Positions 1 through 9,952 of a DNA stretch of 64,000 nt are shown piece by piece. The position numbers and the translations under genes are program-made. The DNA comes from Smittia aterrima. Its lineage: Eukaryota; Arthropoda; Insecta; Diptera; Chironomidae. The stretch covers positions 10,426,243 to 10,490,242 of the forward strand of contig CP093829.1 in assembly GCA_033063855.1 (NCBI GenBank), given 5' to 3'. The notes below the pieces were generated by a model. The model worked only from the letters and a program-made list of their open reading frames with translations. It was not told where the DNA came from and made no database searches. Every line of letters begins with the position of its first letter. Positions within the stretch are counted from its first letter, which is position 1.

Positions 1-66
1 TTCTATAAATTCTTGTAAAAAAATATTTATTTATAAAATGTATAAAATATATATCCTTTTTATATA

Positions 67-90
67 TTAGATTAGATTAGATTAGATTTA
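67..90. repeat. Short TTAGA pentamer tandem array
   Basis: About four to five head-to-tail copies of TTAGA lie at the start of the window inside AT-rich DNA. The array is short and there is no gene nearby. It looks like a simple repeat at the edge of the repeat-rich first 5 kb. Confidence 0.6.
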
Positions 91-315
91 CGCTCGTGGG
101 TGCCACAGATATCCTGTTTATATATAATTAATAAATATATAATGAAAACTATAATACATGCGAGACATATCATGATATATTCTGATTTCTTTGTTTTACA
201 TTTTAGATATAAAATGTATATAAATTATACACTTTCGAAATATTATTACTTCTCAAGTATTTTTATTTCTATGCAAGTTCCGAATGGAAAATCATATATA
301 TTATATATAATTTAC

Positions 316-456
316 ATAGAGCAAAAAATGTAAGATCAAACGAAATATAACTTGGAACGAAAAGCCAATTTCAACCTTCTCAACTAAATACACAAGGTTG
401 AAATTGGCTTGTCGTTCCAAGTTATATTTCGTTTGATCTTACATTTTTTGCTCTAT
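316..456. repeat. Long near-perfect hairpin (63-bp arms, 15-nt loop)
   Basis: Positions 316-378 and 394-456 are reverse complements over 63 bp, with one mismatch that I can see (A in the left arm opposite the complement of the G near 412). The loop is 15 nt. Both flanks are AT-rich and continue partly complementary. Such a fold would give a stable stem in DNA or, if transcribed, a double-stranded RNA. It may be a foldback/MITE remnant or a hairpin-RNA locus. No coding sequence is involved. Confidence 0.85.
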
Positions 457-940
457 AAATAATATATTTTTTATATATAAATTATAAATAATTTCTATGA
501 GAACAATTTGGTGTCGCATGGAAATTGTACTACGGTTTTTTATATAATTTGTAAATAATTTATATATAATGAAAAAAGCCAATTTATAAATTGAATCCGT
601 TGATGGTGTTCTGATACCTGGAATCAACTTTTTTCGGTCAAAATTTAAAAGAGCAAAATTGTAAGAAAACATTACTGGTAAGAGCGGAATCCTTAGAAAT
701 TTAAAGGAAAAATAAATCAATAAGATTAGTTTTAGGGATTCAAAAAGATTCGCTTTACTTTCCGCATTTAAATGCGTTGTTTCAATCGGGCCCAGGAAAG
801 CATCTAAAAGCTCTTTCTGGCTCACGATTTAAGTTTAATTACATGAATGACTTCTGGTTTAAGCTTTATGGAAAGTTAAGCTTATTGTACTTTAAAAAGT
901 CTTCTATACATTGAATAAAGAAAATACTAGCAACATTGAT

Positions 941-1637
941 GATGTAACCATAGATAACAACATAACTAGATGCGACACTTCGCCAATAACGGTTTCAGAG
1001 AGGTTGCATTGTTGTTGTTTTTCACTTTGTTTGATTCCGATTCGGAATGGACCGAAATGTATGATTCCGGATCGGAATCATATATTTTGCTCCATTCCGG
1101 ATTGGAATCGAGCAGATTTTTTTCGTTCGTTTTGGGTTGTTGTTGTTGTTTGAGAGAGGTTGGAGGAAATTCAACAGAAACTCAGCTGTTTTTACTAAAA
1201 CCTTTGAAGTTTTATACAAAATGAAAGTTTTACTAGTTCGCCTAGCCCTTAAGGATTTTTTTGAAAGAAGTCAATAAATGAATCATGTATAAAAAAATTA
1301 AGAAACCTGTTGCAATGGGGAAGTTTGGGAATCGACCTAAGATCAAAAAGCTATCACTTATTTAACAACAAACAGATTAAAGCTGACAGCAAGGGAAATA
1401 TCTCATCGCGTTAATAACAAAGAGCAATAATTCTATTAAAAACTAATTTTATTAACATCAACGAAAAAAACTATGCTTGATTCCAATCCGGAATGGAGCA
1501 AAATATATGATTCCAATCCGGAATCATACATTTCGGTCCATTCCGAACTGGAATCAAACAAAGTGAAAAACAACAACAATGCAACCTCTCTGAACTTGAG
1601 TGTCGCATCTAGTTATGTTGTTATCTATGATGTAACA
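941..1637. mobile_element. Foldback element with ~180-bp inverted repeats
   Basis: The stretch from about 941 to 1125 is repeated in inverted orientation at about 1461-1637, at high but imperfect identity. Both outer ends share the segment TAGATAACAACATAACTAG in opposite orientation. A 10-15 bp indel separates the arms near 980-992 (left) and 1598-1606 (right). The 335-bp centre has no credible reading frame. Inside each arm are several copies of an imperfect palindrome of the type GATTCCGGATTGGAATC. Long inverted repeats around a non-coding centre fit a MITE or foldback transposon. I did not find a clear target-site duplication, so the exact ends are uncertain. Confidence 0.75.
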
Positions 1638-1713
1638 TTGACTAATTTATGATCTGTCGACAAATCATAAAAGTATAGCATTAAAAACATTTATTTTTCG
1701 TTCTCAATCTCGG

Positions 1714-1953
1714 TTAAGAGTGGCTCGAAGTTTCCTGGCATTTCTTTTCCGGATGTTTGCTCTTAAAATGCGAGTTCCAGCCGTAAGCGTTGCAATGCTT
1801 CGACTGGCAAGGCGGAAGAGGACAATTCACTTCTGGACCGTGGTTTCTATGAAGATGTTTCCTCAATTCTTTGGATGTTGGAAGACGAACGTTGCACTTC
1901 TCGCCTTTGAAAGCGAGATCTTTATTCGAAGACTTTACTTTGACTTGCTTCAA
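1714..1953 (-). pseudogene. Degenerate zinc-finger coding fragment
   Basis: A 79-codon open frame encodes a cysteine/histidine-rich segment. The first unit ends H-L-H-R-N-H, but it shows GEKC where an ordinary C2H2 finger would have a C-x2-C pair, so one ligand appears to be lost. The second unit has several cysteines followed by HFKSKH. In the same frame a stop (TGA near 2019) blocks continuity with upstream coding DNA. It lies just downstream, on the same strand, of the coiled-coil exons at 2053-2668 and the transposase remnant. I read it as the 3' part of the same decayed element, but it could be an unrelated fragment. Confidence 0.35.
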
Positions 1954-2052
1954 CGGAGCTTTGATAACGCTTGAACTGACGAAGCAATTGTTGTTGACTG
2001 TTCTTCGACCTGATGCGAAGAAATTTGCTCAGCATCGTTGATTGCTGGCAAG

Positions 2053-2668
2053 TCAGTAATCGTTGGTGTCTGGTGGTGGAATAAGATTATTTAATTTTTC
2101 CAACACAGCCTGACTCTCCTTGTTGTCATTAGCTATTTTAAGTTGAGTTGTGCTTAAAGCTTTAAGCACGCTTTTGTGCTCATTTTTGATGGAAACATTG
2201 TTTTCGATGAGTTTATCGTTCTCATTTTTAAGAAAATCATTTTCCTCGATGAGTCTGGAGTTTTCAACTTCAAGGCGCAAACTTTGTTCCTTCAGAACAG
2301 CGAGCTTGTTGTTCAAGCTTTCAATTTTTTCCTAAAAAAAAAAATAATGTAAGGTAAATTGAAAAATGGAATTTTAAATATAAAATACCTTCTCTAATTG
2401 ATTGTCGACCTCAGCGATAAACTGCGAATCAGTTTGATCGAAGTGTTCAACGATATCAAAAGTTTTTCCCTCAGCACCAATCTGAGACTCTGGAGTCTCA
2501 GGAATATTCCTGAGATTTGGAGTTAAGTTGATCTAAATAAAATTAGTTAATTGAATAAAGAAAACTAATAAAATGTAAAAAAAAACATACGATTTCATTT
2601 ACTTCGGTTTCATCCACCAAAGTGGCTTTTTCTTTGACTCCGATTGGAGTCACTTCTTGGTTGTTTGT
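2053..2668 (-). CDS. Three-exon open coding fragment with coiled coil
   Basis: Three open stretches on the minus strand, 2668-2591, 2532-2389 and 2331-2053, are each bounded by good acceptor (AG) and donor (GT) sites and join in phase 0, leaving two introns of 58 bp. The first two encode acidic sequence. The third encodes a heptad-rich helix of about 80 residues (many Leu, Asn, Lys, Glu) ending in IPPPDTNDY and a stop. No start codon is visible, so the 5' part must lie upstream, probably in the broken transposase region. The product is not recognised. It may be the C-terminal region of a mobile-element protein or a fragment of a host gene. Confidence 0.35.
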
Positions 2669-3439
2669 CTAAAAAGAAAAAGTAAGAAAAAGCAAACGAG
2701 TATAATTAAATAATACTCAATAAGTTGATTGACTGGAAATTCCATCTCTAGAATTTCTTCTTAGAGTCATTTCTAGCGTCGTCATCAAAATCGTCAACGT
2801 CTTATTGCGTGAAGATTAGCGCAGCATTTATATTTTCTCCGAACCCAGCTGCTTCGAAAGCTTTTTTCGTATTTTCTTCTGTGAACAAACTCTTTGTGAA
2901 ACTTTTGAATTTCCTGAGGAATAACTGAGTATTGTTCTTTTCAAAAGCTCGTTCGAACATCCCATTGAACGGTGAACGGTGGCATGTCAATCGGCTGAAT
3001 CATCCTTCCAAGAGGAGGTAGAGTCAAGACTTCGATGTTAGCTTCTGTCAGATCTTTTAATATTCTAAGGCGCTCAGCATCATCCATTTTAGAATATCTG
3101 TGAATCAACAGAGAGCCGTCGAGTAAGACTTTGAGATGTTGTGCGGCAGCATCCTCAAAAAAATCTGTTGGGTCGACCAGACATAGTCTGTTCGATATTA
3201 TGCCCAACGTGCAAATCTGCAGAGGTTATTTGAGTTGCAAAGACCGACTAGTGTTGGAAATGCAGAATGACACATTAACTTCATATTTTCCACTATAACG
3301 AACATAATTGTATATTTGTCGATGTCTCGAGTTGCTCTAAAATCTTTCAGGAAATCCTTCGGTGAAATTGATGGAATTCGAAGCACTGTTTTCAATCTCT
3401 TGAACGAAGGATATTCATGCGCGTCGATGAAAGCTTTCA

Positions 3440-3447
3440 ATGCTTTG
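3440..3447. repeat. Left target-site duplication ATGCTTTG
   Basis: This 8-bp sequence lies immediately outside the left terminal repeat of the hAT-like element. It is identical to 4633-4640 on the other side. Confidence 0.8.
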
Positions 3448-4632
3448 CAAGGGGCGGATAACTGCAGTAAACCTGTTTTTTACTATCATAGTAAAGTTGT
3501 AGTAAAATATTATACTGTCATAGTAAAACACTTTACTATCATAGTAAAGTTTTTTTTTTCTACTTCATCAAATATTATCGGGAATGTGTGGGAATTTACC
3601 TTTTCTTTAATAATCAAAAACAGCAACTTTTTTCCTTATGGGTTAGGCTACAAAACGGGGTAGTATGTTTTTTTTCCCGCGCCCTCATCATGGCAAATTG
3701 AAATCAAATATTACATTTTCCGGAAAAATCACAAAAATGCAATTTTCGTAAAATATGAGGCCCACAGCTTACTTTTGATAAATTTCGACCTTGATAAAAT
3801 ATCTCAATGGACTTCTAAACTATGATTGTGCATGTTTAGATTTGCGATTAAAGCTTTTCCCTCACAAAAAAATTTTAAAAACCGAGATTTTTGGGAATTT
3901 TTTAAAAAAACTGGGAATTGCGGACTTAACAGAATGTCAAAACTCAGTTTTATTGCTTTATTCTCTTTTAAATCTATCTCTCTTTCATATGGCAAAGTTT
4001 TATCAAATATATTCTGCTAAATTTCCAGCAATTTTTATTTTAATGTAAAATGCCGCCAAAAACTTCGTTTTTCGAAATATTTTTTCTTTTCATCAATTTT
4101 TCCAGTTAATAAAATTGGATCATGTTGTATGAATGGATTGTGTATCTCAATAAGACCGATCGATTGACATATCATTTGGGTGGGTGCAGTGGGTGGTAAG
4201 AAAAATTTTATACAAAAGCGTTTCACATAAACATTTAAATGAGACAGCAAATTGATGAGAGAAAAGTGATGAAAAGATGTTGTTGTGACTTGGGATGGAT
4301 TTGTGTGGATGGTTTAAGGTCAGATAAGGTAAAGTAAGAAAATTTAAGCTCATGTTGAGTCAAGATTTATTTCGATTTGTTTTAGGGTGGTAGAGCCCAC
4401 TTAAGAAAGTTTAAGATCTCAAATTTTCTTTAAAAACTGAGGATTTGACATCCCAAATATTTTTGCAGGTGAAACATTTAAAATATGCCGAGTTTATGAT
4501 ACGATGTTAGTCCAGGGTAGTAAAGTTGCTTGTAAAGTGGATTTTTGGTTTTATTGTCACAGTAAAGCATTTTACTATCACGGTAAAACACTTTACTATG
4601 GGACGAGTTTTACTGCAGTTATCGGCCCCTTG
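3448..4632. mobile_element. Non-autonomous hAT-like DNA transposon
   Basis: A 1,185-bp element is bounded by imperfect terminal inverted repeats of about 23 bp beginning CAAGGGGC and containing GATAACTGCAGTAAA. It is flanked by an identical 8-bp direct repeat ATGCTTTG (3440-3447 and 4633-4640). An 8-bp target duplication with ends of the CARGG type is the signature of the hAT superfamily. Just inside both ends are repeated copies of a near-palindrome TTTACTATCATAGTAAA, as expected for subterminal transposase-binding repeats. The interior has no long open frame resembling a transposase, so it would need an enzyme supplied in trans. It sits inside the older DDE_1 transposase remnant. Confidence 0.85.
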
Positions 4633-4640
4633 ATGCTTTG
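4633..4640. repeat. Right target-site duplication ATGCTTTG
   Basis: This 8-bp sequence lies immediately outside the right terminal repeat of the hAT-like element. It matches 3440-3447. Removing the element plus one copy restores an open frame in the host transposase remnant. Confidence 0.8.
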
Positions 4641-4872
4641 CGACCAATAGGCTGGATGTTGTCTTTAACTCTTTGATCGTTAATCGCTTGTTCCAAATGC
4701 CTCTTTTATTTCCTTGTTCTTTACCAAAAAAGCCATCAATTGTTTTCGGCTTTCGTAAGAGGAGTATAACTTTTGTTATACTTGTTAACTTTGCAAGGCG
4801 GCGAATCTTTTTCTTCATCCGGATTATTATTATGTTTGCGCTTAGACACGATGAAAGCCTTATAGAAAACAA

Positions 4873-5519
4873 TAAAACATAAAGAATTGTTTGCTTAAGT
4901 CAATTTACTTTTTTTAGTGCAATTTTCACTGCGCAACTGAGCAAGCGAAATCGGACGGGGACGGCACATTAAATTCTTTTGCTGCGGCAAATAAGATTTT
5001 CGAGCGGCACATATCCAAAATTCCATGTTTACAAATCTCATAATTTATTTAACTTAACCAAATATTACGAACTCAAGAAAAATCATGTAACGAGCTGATT
5101 AAATTTGTTTTCTTCTAAGATAAAAATATTGAAACTCCGTCCAACGAGGCGAAAGTTATTAACTTGCAAACTTTGAGAACAGTCAAAAAAGTGTGTTTTT
5201 ACGGCAAGTTCAGCACTCCACTCTATATATAATTTTTATATATAATTGTATATAATTATATATATTTATATATATTCCTTGGAAATCACGAGTCCCTTTT
5301 TCGATTGAAATCAAATGTTTTTCCTTTCTCGATTGAGGCGATTGAAAAGATGGAAATGTTCATAAATCGACCAAATCAATGTATCTAATAAATGAAGATG
5401 AAATGTAAATAAAATGAATTAAAAACATAAACTTGCGAAATGAATTATTTTTATTAGGTGAAACTCTGGGGTTATCACTCGACGTTTTGTTGACATTTTA
5501 TATTTTGACAAAAACACTT
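4873..5519. other. Gene-free spacer with AT-dinucleotide tract
   Basis: I see no convincing gene here. The part near 5220-5280 is a run of TA-rich short repeats. The stretch near 4930-5020 is less AT-rich and could be the 5' edge of the transposase remnant, but no motif is firm. The 3' flank of the secreted-protein gene at 5520 lies at the right end, with TTTATT at 5447-5456 as a possible minus-strand polyadenylation signal. Confidence 0.5.
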
Positions 5520-6350
5520 TTAAGCGATTTCATTGGTTGTCGTACTGGCCTTGACGTTGCACACTAAAAGCTTCTCGAGGCCATCGAGAGCATCTCTGAT
5601 GAAATTCGCCTTCTCAACTGTCTTTTGAGCGTCATTTAGGCCAGCCGGGATTAGGAGGACATAACGGAACAGGAATCGCTCGGCTTGATAGAAAACTTCA
5701 TTTTCCAGACATTTGCGAACATCGGAGAGAACAAATTCTGAGAAGAAACTAGCAGTCTCAATGAGTTCAGTTTTAGATTTTGCAATTTCATCATCACATT
5801 CAGCTTCAGTTTGGTTCAGTAGTTCGTAGTTCAAGTGAGGAATATTTTTTGGATCCAAATAATCATTTCTCACAGCGAAGTTGTTGTAACAAGACAAGTC
5901 ATCGATAACATCCTTGAAAGGCTCATCTTCGCGAAAAGCATCAATGAGACTGCTATACGAGAACATATTATCGAACAGGAACCCAAGAAGAGAATTCAAT
6001 TTGTTTGAGCATCTGATTGCGATGTTGCCAAATACGAGAACTGAATCAAACGATTTTGCATCGGTTTGAATGGTGCTAAAGTTTATTGCTTCATCAGTCA
6101 GCATATCAGAGTATATTTCGTTGCTTTTGTATTTTTGAATCATACATTCACGATCAATCGACTTGACGAGAGCTTTAGCGATAACATGGTCATCTACAAG
6201 CTTTTCAATATTTCTTAGAACTCTGTCGATGGTCGCACTAGGAGAAATATCACTCGTAACTAATTCGCGTTCGTCACTTGAGCTACTTTGAGGTGCAGCC
6301 AAAGCTGCGATAACGAAAGCAAAATTCAACACAACAAATAAAAGCTTCAT
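5520..6350 (-). CDS. Secreted six-cysteine helical protein (paralogue of the gene at 9953)
   Basis: Single-exon gene for a 276-residue protein. The start chosen is the Met of MKLLFVVLNFAFVIA, because this gives a textbook signal peptide ending about AALAAP; a further-upstream in-frame Met would bury it. The mature protein is acidic and mostly helical in pattern, with six cysteines spaced about 40-60 residues apart. Its second half (C-x15-30-Y/L...C...C...C) lines up with the second half of the protein at 9953-10834, including an NDAQK-like stretch before the last cysteine. I do not recognise the family by name. A small extracellular or haemolymph protein is a reasonable inference. It is head-to-head with the jouberin gene. 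Confidence 0.85.
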   Translation of the reverse strand: MKLLFVVLNFAFVIAALAAPQSSSSDERELVTSDISPSATIDRVLRNIEKLVDDHVIAKALVKSIDRECMIQKYKSNEIYSDMLTDEAINFSTIQTDAKSFDSVLVFGNIAIRCSNKLNSLLGFLFDNMFSYSSLIDAFREDEPFKDVIDDLSCYNNFAVRNDYLDPKNIPHLNYELLNQTEAECDDEIAKSKTELIETASFFSEFVLSDVRKCLENEVFYQAERFLFRYVLLIPAGLNDAQKTVEKANFIRDALDGLEKLLVCNVKASTTTNEIA

Positions 6351-6804
6351 TGCTGCTCTTCTCACATCAAAATTTAAAGTGAAACTAACAAAATAATCCA
6401 GCGAATTCAAATATAAATCACTGCCCGAGATGATTGGGATTGAACTGAGCTTGACCTTTCGTGAAGCGACAAAACGAAGTCAAAAGAAAACAAACTCCTC
6501 ATCTCGTTAGTGAAATCTCAATAGAAGTAATTGGGAATTTCCTTGATAGGCGCAGTTTATATAATAAACTGATGATACATCAGAAGTTTTATTTTTTGAT
6601 GCTTGCAGTTTTGATATTTTGTTGTACACTAAAATAGAAGCAACAAACATTTATTAGATGCGCGCGCAGGTGTTTTATTAGTTACAAAAATAAATATTTT
6701 GCCGTGTCCATTGAATTCTCGTTGTCTTGACAACTTTTATGGCAAACAAACAAAAATCTCTATCAAATATTTTTTACCAGTTGTAAAAAAGAAGTAATTT
6801 TAAA
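6351..6804. promoter_or_regulatory. Shared upstream region of secreted gene (-) and jouberin gene (+)
   Basis: A 454-bp divergent interval. It contains TTTATATAATAAA at about 6556-6568, which reads as a TATA-like box on the minus strand, and AACTGA at 6442-6447 (TCAGTT on the minus strand, an initiator-like word). These two are not at canonical spacing to each other. The run near 6758-6800 next to the jouberin start is AT-rich. No open reading frame of note was seen. Confidence 0.4.
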
Positions 6805-9692
6805 ATGTTTTCAAATAAATCTACAGATGATCTCTTGGCTAACTTAGAAGATGAATTGACTGAAGTCATCGAACTCAGCAGTCCGAGGAAAATTTTTCAA
6901 GAAATTGAGATTGAAAGAGAACTTGATTTTGAAAAGGAAATTTCAATGGACATGGAATCAAATCCGCCGATTCCAGCTAAGAGAGTTTCGGCAGACTCTT
7001 CAAAACCAGTTCCTGCACGTAGATCTCATTTGCTAGACAAACGGGAGAAGAACGATGAAAACGAAATAATTCAACTGTCATCATTGTCTTCGTCTTCGGT
7101 TTCTGAAAATCATGTGAAACATTCTCAAGATGCAATAGTCGTTTCTAGTGGAAAGAAGCCGCAACCATTTGCAAGCAATATTGTCGAGATTCACGAGACG
7201 GAGAGCATCGCGGAAGAGAAATTTTTCGTCTCGAAACATGGAAAGTGGGCTGACGATGAAAAGAAAATTGAAATTGACGAGACAAATGTACTTGAACATC
7301 CAAAGAAATCTACTCCTGTAGAGGTCCATAAACTAAAAGCATCTCATGAGATCATCTCTGAGAAGACATCAAAAAAGAATTCAAAGCGTCACGAAATCCG
7401 TAGTGTGGGTTCATTAATCGTGCAAACTTCACTCGACTCAAGCAGTGAAACTTCATCATCTTTAGAGGAAAGCTCATCTTCAAAAAAGAAATCCAAAAAA
7501 CGAAAACGCAAAGATGTAAAGAAATCGAAGAAGAAAGAAAGTTCTGAAGATCAAGCGTCGTCATCAACAGGAGCTTCAAGTAAAGAGCATGAAAAACCTA
7601 AGTTGGATTCCAGTCAGGCGATCGGTAGTAAAATCTTAAAATTATCCTTGAATCAAATTAATGTTTTTGGTTTTTAGGAATTTTTGTTCATTCAACTGGA
7701 GCTTTGAAGTACAACCCTGTTTTTAAAAGCCTTAAATTGAAAGTTTCGTTATTTAATGAAGACACCGGTAAACAAATCGGCGACTCAAAACCTACCAAAA
7801 TTGGATGCTTCAATAACGATTTCTAGTAAGCACAACAATTCAATTTTATGAAATTAGTTTAACTGAAAGTTTAATTTTATTTCAGCAATTTTGTGTGCAC
7901 ATGGAACGAGATGTTGGTGATCGATCAAGATATTAAACGGTTGAAGGAGATTTACAACAACGTCCTCGTGTTTTTGGAACTCGTCTCTGATGAGCTAGTC
8001 GTATGCTGGGCTTTCATGAAACTTTTTTCGCCAACTTTTGACAACGTCAACGATAAGTTTCAACTTCAGTTCTTTCAGCATCAAAAGCTAAATCGAGGAG
8101 TTTTGTTTTCAACCTTTCGTCGAAAGAAAAATCAAAGCGAGTTGAGTGTTTTTGATCAATGGAGAATAGTTGAAAGAAAAAGCTTCCCCGGAGTTTTAAA
8201 TGTTTCCATTAAAATAATGAATCAAAAACATGACTTCGAGAATGACAAGGTTGATGAAAAGAACAAACTTTTGTCACTGGAAAATGTCAATCGAAGATGG
8301 CAGAAGCTTCCGGGACAAGCTTGCAAGATTCCTAATAAAATATTTCAAAAAACTCACTTTCACGAGAAGGGATCGATGAACGTCAAATTTAGTCACGACG
8401 GTCATTTGATTTCGTTTAATGAAGTCACCAAGAACGGTTCAATACTTCACATTCAGAAGTTTCCCGAAATGGAAGAAGTCTTCACAATGCTCGAACATTC
8501 TGATTTGATTCATGATATCGACTGGCTTAGATTGAAGCAACCGATCAATGATTGTCAATGGATGCTAACCTGTTCATCTGATTTCACAGCGATAATTTGG
8601 AAACTGGAGACGAGTTCTTACACTTACAGCATTCTTCCTCATCCTTCTTTTGTCTACGCAAGTAAATTTCTTCAGACTGATGACATGTCAAAACAACTAC
8701 GAGTCGTTACAGCTGGCAGAGATAGTATTCTTCGAATATGGAATAGTCGAGTCAAGGGCGAAGCTTTTGAACTTTTTCAAGAACTCAAACATCCTAACAT
8801 AAACAAATCTTTGTACATCACAGCAATAGCAACTAGAAACGAGCAGTCTTTCTACACTTCGAGTTCTAGTGGTGATGTCGTAGAATGGGTTCAAGGAAAT
8901 AGCAAAGAATATCACTTGACTCGACAATTCAAACTCGATGAGATCAAAGGTTGTATAGTCACGTGTATCGAGCTGCATCCACGCGGAAATAAAATTTTTC
9001 TTCGAGTTCAAGACTTTGCTTGCAATGATAACTCGAATACGATTTTCATTGTTGGCGTTCCAACTGGACAAGTTACGCAAAGACATCAGCAACCAGCTGT
9101 CGCTCACGAGTCACAAGGAAAGTTGAAAATAACTTCTTGTGGATCTTATTTATTCTCATCAAATGGATCAGTGATTCGATTCTACAACGTAGCGAATGGA
9201 GTTTTGACGTCGTCGGAAAAGAATTTTATTTGTCAAATTAAAATCCCAGCAAGTGAAAAGTTCTTTTCTTTTGACTATCATCCAAAAGATTTCTTCTTTG
9301 CTTGTTCAATTTATGGACCAAATGGTGGAGTTGTTGTCTTCAAACACGAAGCAGCGACTTCGGAGAAAGATTTATTTGACAAACTTAAATCAGATCCTAA
9401 TCCTTTTGCCCAACAGTCGCAGGTATTAAAAGCGACGTCGACTCATTTTTCTGACATCATTCGAAAGCTTGACGAAGTTTTCTTGACACCAATCGAAAGA
9501 AACGACGCAGAAAATCGGCAAGAAATAAATGAAAATTCCTTCTCGAACGACTCAAAACGATCTCGAACCTACACAGTTTCTCAAGGTCCTGCAACTTATA
9601 CAATTCAAAGAGATCAGAACAATACGTACGATATCCAACGGAAAGATGAATCGGAAGAAGACGAGACCACAATATCCGAATCATTCAACTGA
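6805..9692 (+). CDS. AHI1: Jouberin (AHI1) homologue, WD40-repeat ciliary transition-zone protein
   Basis: Three exons, 6805-7624, 7678-7825 and 7886-9692, join in frame into 924 residues; the introns are 53 and 60 bp. Residues about 1-270 are charged and low-complexity, with Ser runs and a Lys-rich KKSKKRKRKDVKKSKKK-type patch. A C2-like region follows (FVHSTGALKYNP to about 430). Then comes the jouberin hallmark WQKLPGQACKIPNK near residue 460, and WD40 repeats to about 840, including LPHPSFVYASKF and DSILRIWN. In other animals jouberin works at the ciliary transition zone with MKS/NPHP proteins. The vertebrate SH3 domain is absent: after the propeller the tail is polar and ends without a second fold. 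Likely expressed in ciliated sensory neurons or sperm (inference). Confidence 0.9.
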
Positions 9693-9889
9693 ATTTCCAT
9701 AAAGCGCTAACTATTAGATTTTCACAAAAAGTGTTTGTAGTTTACGCGATCATTTCCTTTGTGCGATGCAATTATCATCGAGAAAAAACTAGAGCTTGTG
9801 CAAATTTTACTATCAGCTCGTCATTAACTGATGATTGATTGAGTAAGTCGTCATGTGTTGATAACTTCTTGCCCCTGTAGCGAATTTTC

Positions 9890-9927
9890 AAATAAATAGT
9901 TTGTTCTGTCTATGTAACCATTCAGTT
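9890..9927 (+). promoter_or_regulatory. Probable core promoter: AT box plus initiator
   Basis: AAATAAAT at 9890-9897 lies about 31 bp before TCAGTT at 9922-9927, which matches the arthropod initiator. The first ATG of the secreted-protein gene follows at 9953, giving a 5' leader of about 30 nt. The spacing supports a TATA-type promoter, but the AT box is not a perfect TATA. Confidence 0.4.
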
Positions 9928-9952
9928 TACGTAAATAGTTCGAGTTGAAATC

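Larger units (their letters stand above)
2802..4872 (-). pseudogene. pogo/Tigger-like (DDE_1) transposase remnant, interrupted by a hAT-like element
   Basis: Minus-strand fragments read from about 4872 down to 4633, then from 3447 down to 2802, once the 3448-4632 insertion is set aside. Across the insertion the frame is continuous: codons before it (GRKAL) run on into KAFIDAHEYPSFKR. Further on the sequence shows LLDGSLLIHR about 30 residues before TLPPLGRMIQPIDM. This matches the spacing and pattern of the second catalytic Asp and the PPH-x-LQPLD region of DDE_1 transposases; the usual His after PP is replaced. A segment AFEAAGF matches the conserved C-terminal block. Two frameshifts (near 3205 and 2960), upstream stops and the insertion show it is dead. 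Family assignment is from motif pattern only. Confidence 0.5.

Noticed and set aside
67..90. TTAGA repeats as telomeric remnant
   Set aside because: The unit is not a known insect telomere repeat and only about five copies are present.
439..825. 128-codon open frame on the minus strand with a hydrophobic, Lys/Asn-rich translation
   Set aside because: It overlaps the hairpin arm and AT-rich repeats, has no recognisable motif, and its last third is simply translated repeat.
911..1224. Overlapping open frames of 65-84 codons on both strands
   Set aside because: They lie across the foldback arm and its palindromes; no protein character on either strand.
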